NCBI RefSeq assembly: GCF_029852145.1
Contig: NC_079970.1
Coordinates: forward strand, 20,216,331 to 20,280,330
Origin: Microplitis mediator
Lineage: Eukaryota; Arthropoda; Insecta; Hymenoptera; Braconidae
Length of the DNA stretch: 64,000 bases
Reading direction: 5' to 3'
Shown here piece by piece: positions 11,803 to 21,842 of this stretch. The position numbers and the translations under genes were made by a program. Position 1 is the stretch's first letter, and every line of letters begins with the position of its first letter. The notes below the pieces were generated by a model that had not been told where the DNA came from, did no database searches, and worked only from the letters and a program-made list of their open reading frames with translations.

Positions 11803-12063
11803 CGCGTCACTAATTCCAAAAGAACATATATTTTTATACGCCCTTTTGGCTTTACTTATTAAGTTTAAAACCAAAAGGGCGTATAATTTAAGCTATATGC
11901 CCTTTCGGCTTCTAAAAATTTTTTGTTTTTAATTTTTGACTATAAAATAAGTCTACAAAACGATTGGCAATGAAAAATAATTATACGCTTTTTTGGCTTC
12001 AGAGAGTTCCCTAAAACCGAAAGGGCATATAAAAATACGTACTTTTGGAATTAGTAGCGTGAA
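11803..12063. mobile_element. Inverted-repeat element, ends CACTAATTCCAAAAG
   Basis: CGCGTCACTAATTCCAAAAG at the left faces TTTTGGAATTAGTAGCGTG at the right. Next to the ends, TTTTTATACGCCCTTTTGG pairs with CCGAAAGGGCATATAAAAA. The motif GCCCTTT(T/C)GGCTT recurs in the middle. It is about 260 bases and non-coding. Confidence 0.8.
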
Positions 12064-12530
12064 ATGATAAACATTACAAAAGATCAAACTATTTTTGAAA
12101 AAAGACGAGCAACTAACAGATCTTACAAACTGATAGGAGTATTTATTTGAGCCAAATAAGATTTATTAATAGTTAATAAATGATTTATTTGAAATTAATT
12201 GATTAATTATTGAATTAATTAATTTTAATTGATTTATTAATAGTTAACAAATGGCTTATTTAAATAGAAAGAAATGACACATGAAGTTAATTTAGCAAGA
12301 TTATGACAAATAATTTGCAGGACTGTTTAATTTTATATTTTTAAAGAAAACAATGCACACAATTAATTTTGATTGACGATAAAAATTATTATACAAAATA
12401 CATTAAAATTAAAATATTATAATAAATCGTTACTAACGAGCACACTCATTCCATTCGATGTTATAAACATAAAGTTTCAAGGTAGTCAAATATCGCAGCA
12501 ATGTTCACTCAAATATGAGAACTATTAACT
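12064..12530. other. Intron, AT-rich
   Basis: Contains repeated ATTAATTGATT-type text at 12190-12250 and TTATTTGA units that reappear past 12990. There is no gene. Confidence 0.4.
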
Positions 12531-12960
12531 ACACGCAGAGAATTTTACGGTATTTTTTGCATCAAAAATTTATAGAAAAATGACTTTAGTCATAGTAACA
12601 TGAGGGCAGTATGTAATTATTGTACAAATTAACGATACTGTAGAAATGTTTAAAATACATCGAACAGAATTTACAAGGTGCATTGTAATTTTGACAAAGC
12701 AACAGATGAAATTTATACCAACTGCATACTAAATATTCTGATTTAACCTAATAAATTTTACTATGCAGTTGGTATAAATTTTATCTGTTGCTTTGTCAAA
12801 ATTACAATGCTCTTTGAAAATTCTGTTCGATGTATTTTAAAAATTTCTACGTTATGGGTAATTTGTACAATAATTCCATACTGTCCTCATGTTACTATGA
12901 CTATAGTCATTTTTCTATAAATTTTTGATGCAAAAAAATACCGTAAAATTCTCTGCGTGT
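12531..12960. mobile_element. Near-perfect 430-base palindromic element (copy A)
   Basis: ACACGCAGAGAATTTTACGG at the left pairs with the complementary text ending CTCTGCGTGT at the right. The arms run for roughly 200 bases each with few mismatches (for example TTTATACCAACTGCATA faces TATGCAGTTGGTATAAA), leaving a short loop near 12735-12755. A second copy lies at 48235-48663. Such a long hairpin inside an intron would be present in the pre-mRNA. Confidence 0.9.
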
Positions 12961-14081
12961 ATTAATAAATCTATACTTGAGGCAAACAAATACTTATTTC
13001 AGCCAAATAATACTGAAAAAGTGTTTCAAATAAATCCATATATTAATATCAAATAAATACTTTTGTCAGTTTAAGTGTTTCATTGCGGAAACTGAATAAA
13101 AAAAAAAAAAAAAAAAAAGTAAATTTACGGGAGACGATATTGTATTTTGCGTTGTTTAAATTTAATTCGGTTTTCTGCGTCGACTCCCACGAATCAGCCA
13201 GCACAAGTCTCAAGGGAAATACAAAGACAAGAAGGACGTCCCCAATGGTCTTGGTCATTTTTCCATTTTATGCGTTTCATTCGTTCGCGTCAGACTGGTC
13301 CTGCATACCTATACCACACTAGTACGTGTCTCACTTACAACATTCTTTAGCTATCTCATTCTTTCTTTTCCTTTCGTTTACTACATTCCAGCATACGTAT
13401 CATGGCTAAAATACACAGACAAACGTATAGCACACGTTCACCCTTTTTCATTCTTTCCTATAAATAGTCCACCGCGAATAGTACCAAGTAGTACAGCAGT
13501 ACAAGTAGTATAGCCAGTATATAGGCACGACAGTGTCTCCTGAATATTTACAAGTCCCAACTACATATTTTATTCAGACGAGTGGGAAAACACTGCAGTT
13601 CTCACGACGACGCGGTCAAAATTGGTGGTACAGCAGCAGCTATACATATGTATATATATTTGACAACGAGGTAACAGTAGCAGACATCCCTCGACAAATT
13701 TACATGTATACACTTCTACAGGAACATATATTATACGTATGTGTTTGCTACTTTCCGATTACTCTATTTGTCCACACTAGAGTACACACACACGTTCTAT
13801 CTCTAGTGTACCCAGTAAACACATATAGCTAACATCCTAATCTCACACTATCTATATTTAAAAATACACTTTAAACTTTTTAAAATTATTCAGCTATTTT
13901 CCATACTTAAAATTACACCATTATACCCTCGTGTTGTTATATAATCTAGGTTAATTTCTTTTTAAAATTTTGATCATATGTTTTATCGTTCTATTTTCTG
14001 ATACTACAAAAAAAAGTTTATACTATAGTCTAATAAATTTCACAATTTTTTATCATTGAAATATTTTTTTATTTGAATATT
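12961..14081. other. Intron; low-copy sequence with poly-A run and small patches of mixed composition
   Basis: A run of about 20 A lies at 13099. From 13130 to 13850 the composition is more even than elsewhere in the intron, with frames that have no recognisable domain. Short alternating TATACA / GTATAC runs occur around 13640-13770. Possibly regulatory or simply less degenerate intron. Nothing specific is identified. Confidence 0.35.
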
Positions 14082-14473
14082 CACTGAAAAAAAATCGGTA
14101 GCGGCTACCGATTGCCAATCGGTAGTCGCTACTGATTAATTTTCGGTAACAGCTACCGATTTTTTCGGTTGCAGTTACCAATTTTTTTTTCGGGAGCTCG
14201 TACCGATTTCAATCAGTAACGGCTACCGAAATAATCGGTAGCTGTTACCGAAATAATCGGTAGCTGTTACCGAAATAATCAGTAACGGCTACCGAAAAGT
14301 AATCGGTAACAGCTACTGATTATTTCCGTAGCCGTTACCGATTGAAATCGGTACCAGTTACCGAACAAAAATCAGTAACTGCAACCGAAAAAATAGGTAG
14401 CTGTTAACTAAAATTAATCGGTAGCGGCTACCGATCGCCAATCAGTAGCTGCTACCGATTATTTTTTTCAGTG
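14082..14473. mobile_element. Element made of ATCGGTAGCNGCTACCGAT palindromes, ends CACTGAAAAAAA
   Basis: CACTGAAAAAAAATCGG faces TTTTTTTCAGTG. Between them, variants of CGGTAGC(G/T)GCTACCG and GGTAACAGCTACCGA are repeated about a dozen times in both orientations. Each unit is itself a palindrome, so the element can form one long hairpin or many small cruciforms. Confidence 0.88.
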
Positions 14474-14569
14474 TTTATACTTTAATTTATTTATTAAGAT
14501 GATTATTAATTTATAATAAAAATAAATTACTAGCAGTATTCAAACCCGCATCACTTCAATTTGTTTAAG

Positions 14570-14792
14570 AACACGTGGAAAAATATTGTGGTTGCTACCA
14601 GCAGCTGAAATTGAAGTCACCACAAATTGGAGTAAAGAAATGCCGGCATTAACTTGTAGTAACCTCAACAAAAACTGTAGTAACGCGAACTGCACTTGCT
14701 AAAGTTTACTAAATATTGCGATAACGGGTACTATTTTCTGAAGTACACGCTATCGTAATGATTTTACTAAAATCTTGTAGTTGAGAAAATCC
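14570..14792. mobile_element. Partial copy of the ACACGGAAAAAAATTGTG element
   Basis: Left part (ACACGTGGAAAAATATTGTG, then GCAGCTGAAATTGAAG and ACTTGTAGTAACCTC) matches the reverse complement of the right end of the element at 50061-50656. TAGTAAC and CAACTACAAG-type units recur. It is an older, diverged copy whose borders are approximate. Confidence 0.55.
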
Positions 14793-15539
14793 TAGTTTAT
14801 TTTTATTACAGAATTTTAAAATTGACATCTAAAAGTTATTGTAAGAAAATTATAATTCTGAGTAAACTAATGGAGATATGACAAAAATATCTATTAACAA
14901 TTTTGTAGCCAATTAAATTCTCTACAGAAAATGTCTAATGACATTTTCATGTACATCTAATAATTTTGACGTAATTCAAACTTAAACTATAAGCTAATTA
15001 TTTCGTTTATAATTAGTTTAAAATATATCGTATTATGTCAGTAATTCTACGAACAATGATTATCAGTGTAGTTTGATCGACAATCAGCCGTCAATTGTTT
15101 AAGAGTCAAAAACGTCAGTTAAAGCTTAACGCTGTGGCGCTCGAGGATTATGCGAGGCATGCTAAATGTGGCTATTTCACTCAGCTTCTATGTATACCGG
15201 AACCGATGGCATGTCCTCCAACCCCGGACGCTTTCCACAAATCCACGGATTCCCATACTGACCCCTAATTAACGCATACTTCTCCGCTACACTACTGACG
15301 TATCCAGTGAATTCACTCTACACTATCCCCACACTATATTTCTCATATTAACATAAAGCAACCAACATATATCAGTTTACCTTTTTACTGAACTCAATAA
15401 TCCAACAAAAAAATCATTTTATTATTATTTATTTAAATTATTTTACCTCTAAAACTTTTAGCTGTAAATTAATTTAAAAAAAAAAAGAGCGAAAAAAATT
15501 TTTCAATTTTTGAAAAAAAAAAAATCTGGGAAACGGTTC
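14793..15539. other. Intron, low-copy
   Basis: AT-rich at first. From 15080 to 15330 the composition is more even (GTGGCGCTCGAGG, CATGTCCTCCAACCCCG) without an exon that I can recognise. Confidence 0.35.
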
Positions 15540-15718
15540 TCGGGCCAGCCCTAAAATTTTCCGCTGTTTTCGAGCTCAGAGAGCTCGAAAACAGCGGATT
15601 ATTGGTAAACTTTTGAGTTCTTCGAGGTCAAAAAACGATTGGACTTTGGAATTTTTATTTTTCGTATAACTTGTAAACTACTACTCTATCGATCGACTTC
15701 AAAATCTAATCAGTTCTA

Positions 15719-16727
15719 CACGGGGAAAAATGGGCTTAAATAATCTATAGATCGTATCGTATACGAATTTTCATTAAAATTATTAAGTCGACCAAACTTG
15801 AAACAGGAAGTTGAGTTCCCAAAAATTATTATGCTACACTACAAAAAATATTATATACTTAAAAATTATTGATAAATTGTAATAAACATTATTTGTCTAA
15901 AGTAGGAGTTATAGTAGAAAATACAAAATTTTTACACAGTTAGAAATTTTGTGTATTTGTGTTAAAAAATTATTTGGTTAAATTTTTTGTGTTGATTTTT
16001 AACACAGAAATTTGTTAATTCAACACAAACCGTTTGTGTCGGTTTACTTTAACAGATTTTTTATGTTAAATGATCAGAAAATCCAGAATGTAACAGATTT
16101 CTTGTGCTATTCGAAAATTGACACAAAATTTGTGTTGTTTGACTAAACGTTCCCGCGCAATTCTTCATTACTATAACCAAGCAAAACATTGTAGCAGCAT
16201 TGTCTGCAGGGAAATTTGGATTATAATTTATTTACAATTAAATATATACATTTTACAATTAAATTTAGATAACTTTCATATCTTTTTGACCCGGTTCCAT
16301 TGTTCGCTAAATTGACATGTTCTACTAAGGGTAGATCAGTATACTTGAGTTGGTTAGGTTATGTGCTTATGTTTATTAGTTGATTTTAACACGAAAAATG
16401 TGTTAAATTTACACAAGTGTTCTGTTGAATGTGCACAAATTTTCTGTCAAAAGAACAGATTTTATGTATTCAATTTTATTTAACATAAAATTTGTGTTAA
16501 AGATCAACACAAACGCAATGTGTTGAATTAACACAAAAATTTGTGTAGACCGTTTACAACACACGATTTGTGTTGAATTTAACACAAAATTTTTAACTCT
16601 ATAGAGGCTCACAATAATAATTGTAGTGCAGCCTAGTAATTTTTTGACGACTCAACTTCCTGTTTCAGGTTTTGTCGACAGTTTAATGAAAATTTTTAGA
16701 TTTTTTGTGTCCATTTTTCTCCGTGTA
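15719..16727. mobile_element. Insertion inside the repeat: CACGGGGAAAAATG element with TA borders
   Basis: It starts TACACGGGGAAAAATGGGCT and ends with its near-complement CATTTTTCTCCGTGTA. TTAAGTCGACCAAACTTGAA and GAAGTTGAGTTCCC match the complementary text at 16650-16690. The same ends form the element at 32239-32537. A third element (15935-16602) lies inside. Removing it restores the host repeat as seen at 23190-23210. Confidence 0.8.
15935..16602. mobile_element. Innermost element of AACACAAATTTGTGTT units
   Basis: Starts ACACAGTTAGAAATTTTGTG and ends with AACACAAAATTTTTAACTC-type text. The interior repeats TGTGTTAA / TTAACACA in both orientations. Text and layout recall the elements at 30074-30833 and 53024-53406. 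The borders are approximate. Confidence 0.65.
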
Positions 16728-16985
16728 AGTCTTGGTGAGCCCTTTCGATTGCCGCAACACACTTTCAAATCCGTTAATTTATTCCAAAGATATCGACAGA
16801 CAAAAAAGTTTACACACACGCACACCCACGGCCAGACGTCCATCCGGAAATAGTCTGAATATTTTCCTTGGACCTCAAAACGTCGAAGTCTGATGTAAAC
16901 TCGATATTCGAAAATGGACCGAAACCAATAACTTCTCTTTTTTTTTTAATTTTCAATTTCCATCGCGGGAAATTCAAAAAAATTA

Positions 16986-17780
16986 ATAATAATAATATTA
17001 TTTTAACCAATATCCGGCACTGAAATAAATTTTTTAATAAGAAACTGTGCGGACAGAAAAATAGCCAGTGTTTGTCTAAAGGAAATATAGATCAGTCTTT
17101 TGTGAAGGGAAATAAATGTGGCGATTTTTTAACTTTTAATTTAAAAAAATAACTTTTTTATAATGAAAGATATAAAGTCATGGTAAATTAAATAGTTTAC
17201 ATTAGAGAAGCAGTAGCTAGGGAAATTTTCGTAGTTAGTTATGCATAACAACATCAGTTTGTCGTTTCAAAGAGAAGCAAAGCGGGACTTTGGATCATAC
17301 ATCATACATATACATTTATATACAGCGTATATACATGTATACATTGATACCCACTAGAGTACACGCGTATCATCTAATCTAGCAAGACTCAGCTTATCTG
17401 TCGTTTAAATTACTACGGATTCAGTCCCCTGTGTCGTCAGACACATGAGAGAGAAAGTTTACTCAAAGCAATACAGTTTCTATTCACCGTTTCCATATAT
17501 ATAACATATATATGTACTTATCAGTCTCAATCGGTTTACCACTCATAAATAAATAAATATAAATTGTATATTCAATGAAACTTTTTATTTTAAATAGTAA
17601 AACTTATATATTTATAAAAAAAAAATAAAGAGCAACTAAACTGAGCAAGTTTTTACGGAAGTTGAAAAGTACTTTGTAAAATGTTTGTTGGTGTACTAAC
17701 TGAAGATTATATATCTATATTTTTCCATATGTATATATTTATTTATACATATGTATGTATGTGTGTATGTATTTCAACAG
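16986..17780. other. Intron end, up to the Ig3 exon
   Basis: Includes a CT/AT-mixed patch at 17260-17540 and TATATA/TACATA runs. The last 40 bases are GTATGT-rich and finish ATTTCAACAG, the acceptor. Confidence 0.5.
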
Positions 17781-18065
17781 TTTCACCAACGATATTCGTG
17801 CCAAATCAGCTGATGGGAGCACCAGCTGGAAAGAACGTAACCCTTGAGTGCAACATTGAAGCACATCCACGAGCGATAAGCTACTGGAACTTCAACAACT
17901 CTATGGTACTAAGCAACGAAAAGTATACTAGTACGATAATGGAGAGCAGCTACAGAACTAACATGCAGCTGACCATACGAAATCTACAGCTCAGTGATTT
18001 CGGTAACTACAGATGTATCAGCAAAAATTCACTCGGCGAGACTGAAGGATCTATCAGACTATACG
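17781..18065 (+). CDS. Ig-superfamily (lachesin / DIP-like) gene, exon encoding Ig domain 3
   Basis: One exon carries the whole third Ig domain. With the split codon from the previous exon it begins FSPTIFVPNQLMGAPAGKN, then VTLECNIEAHPRAISYW holds the first cysteine and the core tryptophan, and LQLSDFGNYRCISKNS holds the D-x-G-x-Y-x-C signature with the second cysteine. It ends SLGETEGSIRLY. N-glycosylation sites are NVT and NNS. The step from IIVDVE into FSPTIFVPNQL is what lachesin/DIP proteins show between Ig2 and Ig3. The domain mediates cell-cell recognition outside the membrane. The acceptor is TTTCAACAG and the donor G|GTATAA, a slightly weak donor. Length is 285 bases, phase 1 at both sides, so the exon is skippable in frame. 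The ATG frame that opens upstream at 17681 is intron read-through and is not a start. Confidence 0.95.
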
Positions 18066-18148
18066 GTATAATTGTTATCAGGTTTTTTTTTTAACTAACA
18101 AAAAAGTTTTGTTAATTACAATCATTCAATTAAAACGATTTTCGAGTA
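18066..18148 (+). other. Intron start after the Ig3 exon
   Basis: Donor GTATAA followed by T and A runs. The rest of this 1.8-kb intron is almost entirely one composite transposon. Confidence 0.7.
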
Positions 18149-18248
18149 CAGTCGGACCTCGTTATAAGACTAGTTAGGGGCTGTAGAGGAAAAATTTTGT
18201 ACTATTCTTGACACTACAGACACATATGAAGTTAGTAACCGCTTAAGG

Positions 18249-18398
18249 AAAAAGGTTTAGATCTGACCATATTTAATTACATCTGATCAGATCTGACAAA
18301 TCAGATCTGGTCAGATCTTTAAATTGTCTCTATCTGACGACATTTGGACAGATCTGATCAGATATAATTATATGTGGTCAGATCTAAACCTTTTTTCC
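18249..18398. repeat. Hairpin of AGATCTGATCAGATAT units
   Basis: AAAAAGGTTTAGATCTGACC faces GGTCAGATCTAAACCTTTTT. Between the arms are several AGATCTGATC units. The sequence CAGATCTGATC is shared with the larger element at 21120-21842. Confidence 0.75.
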
Positions 18399-18952
18399 CG
18401 TGGATCCCTATTAAAAAAAATATTGAATTGCAATCTAATGTATTAGGAACGTTACTTGAAGGAATTATACATGATTATGATTGATGAAAAAATTAGAACC
18501 GATCAGATATAAGTAGATCTGCCAAGATATAATTTTATCTGATCAGATATAATTATATCTGGTCAGATTTAAATCATTTTCTCCGGGCGTTCATGTCAGA
18601 ACAGGATTGAGTCCTATTCTGGAGGTTGATTAGATCTACGAGATATAAGTAACCATTCCTGTCACTGAATAGTAAGTTCTCGTATTGTATACAGCAACAA
18701 GAGCTGTTCTGAGAGGTTTGTATACTTTTAAACTATGAACGATGACTATTCTAACAGTAACCAGTCATATGTTTCATGTACTGTGTAGCATATTATTGGT
18801 TACTATTTAAAAAGTAATAGTCCGTGTTAAGCAATGACTTACTTCTGTTCTAATATGAATCAGTCATTTTAAAATGTGTTTTTCCCTATACTTTTCATCG
18901 ATTACTGCGCAAAACAGTAACCAGCACTATCTATTTCTTTCCTTGAATGTAT

Positions 18953-19476
18953 ATAGGGGAAGGGGGTGGGAGCAGAACGGTGTAGGTTAGGCAAAACGGG
19001 GTACCCCCAAAATATTATAAAAAAAAAATTATATTTTTCACATGTTTTTTAATTATTCCAAAATCACTTTTGTAAATATAATTGAGCATTATTTTGAATT
19101 TTTTTTTTGTTAAACTTTTTCAAAAATCGATTGTCAGTTGAAAAATATTAATGACTTTTGTTTTATGATAAAAACTATTAAAAGTTTGTTTTTCTTCCTT
19201 TGTATCCAATAACGTAGAATATAATTTTTCTTCATGTAAATTACTTACAAAAAAATTTAACTTAATCAAATTCATTGAAAATCCTAATTTTTTTTTTTTT
19301 TTTAGGGAGTACCCCATTTTGCCCGCAAAACTAAAAAACTTTTTTTTTAACTGTAACTGAAATTGTTTTCTATTTACTTCGAATGTCATTAAAAAGAAAA
19401 AAAATTTAGCGTATTTGAGGCCTCAAAAACTTGGTATTTCCTTAAGTACCCTGTTTTGCCCCTCCATCCCCTCTCT
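18953..19476. mobile_element. Nested element with GGCAAAACGGGGTACCCCC left end (copy 1)
   Basis: Left end TATAGGGGAAGGGGGTGGG, then GGCAAAACGGGGTACCCCCA. The right part has TACCCCATTTTGCCCGC and ends GTTTTGCCCCTCCATCCCC. The same arrangement is seen at 60668-61191, and a reversed partial copy at 40077-40240. The frames at 19120-19592 lie in it and are not genes. Confidence 0.8.
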
Positions 19477-19845
19477 GAAAATGAATTATATTGAAATATA
19501 CCACTTATTCGACCAGTATAACTGAGTATGCCATTAATTCGACTAGTGAAATACTTATAGCTTGGTCCCAGTGCATATTCACTAATTTGCAATGGATTTC
19601 ACTGATTTATTTTTAGAGAGTACATTTTATCTCGATTTTAGTCGTACTGTTCGTTAGTCTTATAGCGAGGTTTTGGCGCAAAATTTTCATTGAGTTTCTG
19701 AATTTTAACAAATTGACGAGAAGAGTCTTATAACGAGATCTGACTGTGTTTCTAAAATAATTAACACTAATTCATTTTATCAAAATTTTTTTTTTTATCA
19801 ACTATCTCCTGTTAATTTACAAATTTATAATTTTATTAATTTTAG

Positions 19846-19908
19846 AAATGGTCCAACCATCAGCACCACCAACTGCTACAGAGATTAAAAGTAGCGCAAA
19901 CAAAGAGG
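19846..19908 (+). CDS. Ig-superfamily gene, short linker exon after Ig3
   Basis: This 63-base exon follows acceptor TTTTAG and ends at donor G|GTGAGT, phase 1 at both sides. Joined to the Ig3 exon it gives LYEMVQPSAPPTATEIK and then SSANKEG. A glutamate straight after the RLY of Ig3, then a proline/threonine-rich stretch, is what lachesin/DIP proteins have as membrane-proximal linker. It has no domain of its own and would be flexible and probably O-glycosylated. The evidence is the exact phase on both sides, good splice sites and the expected text; the exon is too short to be recognised alone. As a symmetric exon of 21 codons it can be skipped without a frame change. Confidence 0.85.
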
Positions 19909-21119
19909 GTGAGTTTTTTTAAAAAGAAAAAAAAACAATAAACATATCACTAACATTATACTAACATCATTATCATCATGATAGTAAACGACAACAAGTA
20001 ATTTAAAAAAAAAATGTTAGAGGAAAAAAAAATAGTAAAATAAAGTAAACAGATGTGTGAGTGGAGACAAGTTTTATCAACGTGGGAGTAATCCTTATGT
20101 ATTTGTGGAGTCCAGTATAAACATGGTTTCATTATTGAAGAGCTAGAATAACTTGGGAGAGGATAGCTAGGTCAGGTCCCCGTGGTTTCGCCATCTCCTC
20201 TTCCAGCTTTTCCTCCTCTTTCTCCTGGTCCTGCTCCGAACCGACAACTCTCCTTCCTTTGGCTCCTTCATCTTGTGTGTACCCTCCCACTGGTAGTTTA
20301 CCCCTGGTTCTTCCAGCCTCCGCGGAGAACTCGGCTACTAGAAGCGAAACCAATCTTAATGTGCTCTATTATTAACGCCTGTACTAAGCCAGTGTTTTCA
20401 CAATTTTACTTCCATACTTATACATACATACATACATAAATACATAAATATATAAATATATATGTATACATTGAAATCACATTCGCATATTTAGTTGTTG
20501 TAAAAGTTGTGCAACCAAGCAGCGGAAAAAAATTTTAATTCAACCGAAAAAAGTCGATGATAAACCGAGTGCTATAATGAGAAATTCAATAGCGCAAATG
20601 GAGGTTTATATTAAAGTCTCGATTCGCAAGGCCAATAAATCCAACTCTCTCTCTCTTTCTCAGGCTCTCTTTTTTGTTACTCCGTCTCTCTTGCTCTTTA
20701 TCGCCAGAGGTTTAAATTCAAAAGAGTCAAATAAAACTCATGAAAACTCGATCGGATTTCATGACAACAAGAACTGCCGCAGGATTAGAATAATAAAAAA
20801 AAAAAAAAATAAAGTAAAATAAAATATTTACGTAAAATCATTGAAATCGAATAAATTATTTAAGTACTTTCATATACATTTTTTTTTATTTTATTTTTTT
20901 TTATTCTTTTGAAAATCTTTAAGAGCATTTCTTAAATATATACAGTAAATATATTTTAGCTACTGATATTTACGTGTAAAAATAAATAAATTTCTTTGCA
21001 TATATGAAAATTTATTTCTGTATTCAAACCGTTTAAATTCAGCATCTCATAAATTTTTAAATATATATCACTCAAATATCCTTTATATTTTGTATAAAAA
21101 AAAAACAATGATATATATT
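19909..21119 (+). other. Intron between linker and stalk exons, first part
   Basis: Low-copy sequence. A CT-rich patch of even composition (20180-20350) and a CTCTCTCTCTTTCTC run at 20645 stand out. No exon is recognised. Confidence 0.4.
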
Positions 21120-21842
21120 TACCCGGGAAAAAAAATTTAGATCTGTTCTGATCAAATTAGATCAGCTCAGATCAAATTTGATCATAATTTATACTGAACC
21201 CAGATCAGAGTAGATCTAATTTGATCTGTTCAGATCAAACTAGATCTGCTCAGATATGACATTTTTCTTTGGGAAAAAATAGTCCAGATCTACCCTGATC
21301 AAATCTAATCAAGTCAGATCAACCTAGATCAAGTTAGATCAACCTAGATCTAGTCAGATCAAAATAGATCAACATTGATTAAACGATCAATTTATGAAGT
21401 AAATATAAATAGATCTAATTGGATCTGTATGGATCAAACCAGATCTGGGCAGATATAACATTTTCTCGGAAAAAACAGTTCAGATCTGCTCTGATCAGAT
21501 TAGATCTGTACAGATTATAAAGAAATATTTCTTCACATTATATTATGATTATAACATTAACTAGCTGAATTTTGACACATTCACATAAATTTTGATAATT
21601 CTAAAAAGTCTATCGTAATTGAAATAAATGGCTTCAATCCTATATATTTTATATTATTGTGATATATTTAATATATTTTTAATCAGACATATCAATTTTT
21701 ATTAGGATAGAGATAAAAAAACAGATCGATGTAGATCTACCGAATTAGATCAAATTTGATCTGAGCAGATCTGGCCAAAATGCAGATCTGAAACATCAGA
21801 TCTAATTTGATCTGAATAGATCTAAATTTTTTTTCCCGGGTA
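21120..21842. mobile_element. Palindromic element of AGATCTG(A/T)TC units, ends ACCCGGGAAAAAAAAT, TA borders
   Basis: TACCCGGGAAAAAAAATTTA faces TAAATTTTTTTTCCCGGGTA exactly at the outer 20 bases. Between the ends, AGATCTGATC, TAGATCAACC and AGATCTGNTC-type units repeat dozens of times in both orientations, with subsidiary hairpins such as CCAGATCTGGGCAGATAT. The TA on both sides fits a Tc1/mariner-type target site. It is 723 bases and non-coding. Confidence 0.9.

Larger units (their letters stand above)
15540..16985. mobile_element. GGGCCAGCCCTAAAA dispersed repeat (copy 1), split by an insertion
   Basis: Begins near CGGGCCAGCCCTAAAATTTT with the hairpin CGCTGTTTTCGAGCTC / GAGCTCGAAAACAGCG. 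It contains CTTCGTATAACTTGTAAACT and, after the insertion, GTGAGCCCTTTCGATTGCC and a short CA tract before ending near ATCGCGGGAAATTC. The same order appears at 22849-23455 and 36445-37080. Compared with those, this copy is interrupted between about 15719 and 16727. Confidence 0.75.
18149..19747. mobile_element. CAGTCGGACCTCGTTATAA element (pogo/Tigger-like ends), filled with insertions
   Basis: CAGTCGGACCTCGTTATAAG at the left faces CTTATAACGAGATCTGACTG at the right. Ends of the form CAGTCNNACCTCGTTATAA are typical of pogo/Tigger-type DNA transposons. No transposase is seen. Within it lie a 150-base AGATCTGATC-type hairpin (18249-18398), a related stretch at 18495-18600 and a complete GC-rich-ended element at 18953-19476. 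It takes up nearly the whole intron between the Ig3 and linker exons. Confidence 0.82.

Noticed and set aside
17681..18094. A 137-codon plus-strand frame starting at an ATG before the Ig3 exon
   Set aside because: Its first third (MFVGVLTED... with TYVCMCVC) is intron text before the acceptor ATTTCAACAG, and its end runs past the donor. Only 17781-18065 is exon.
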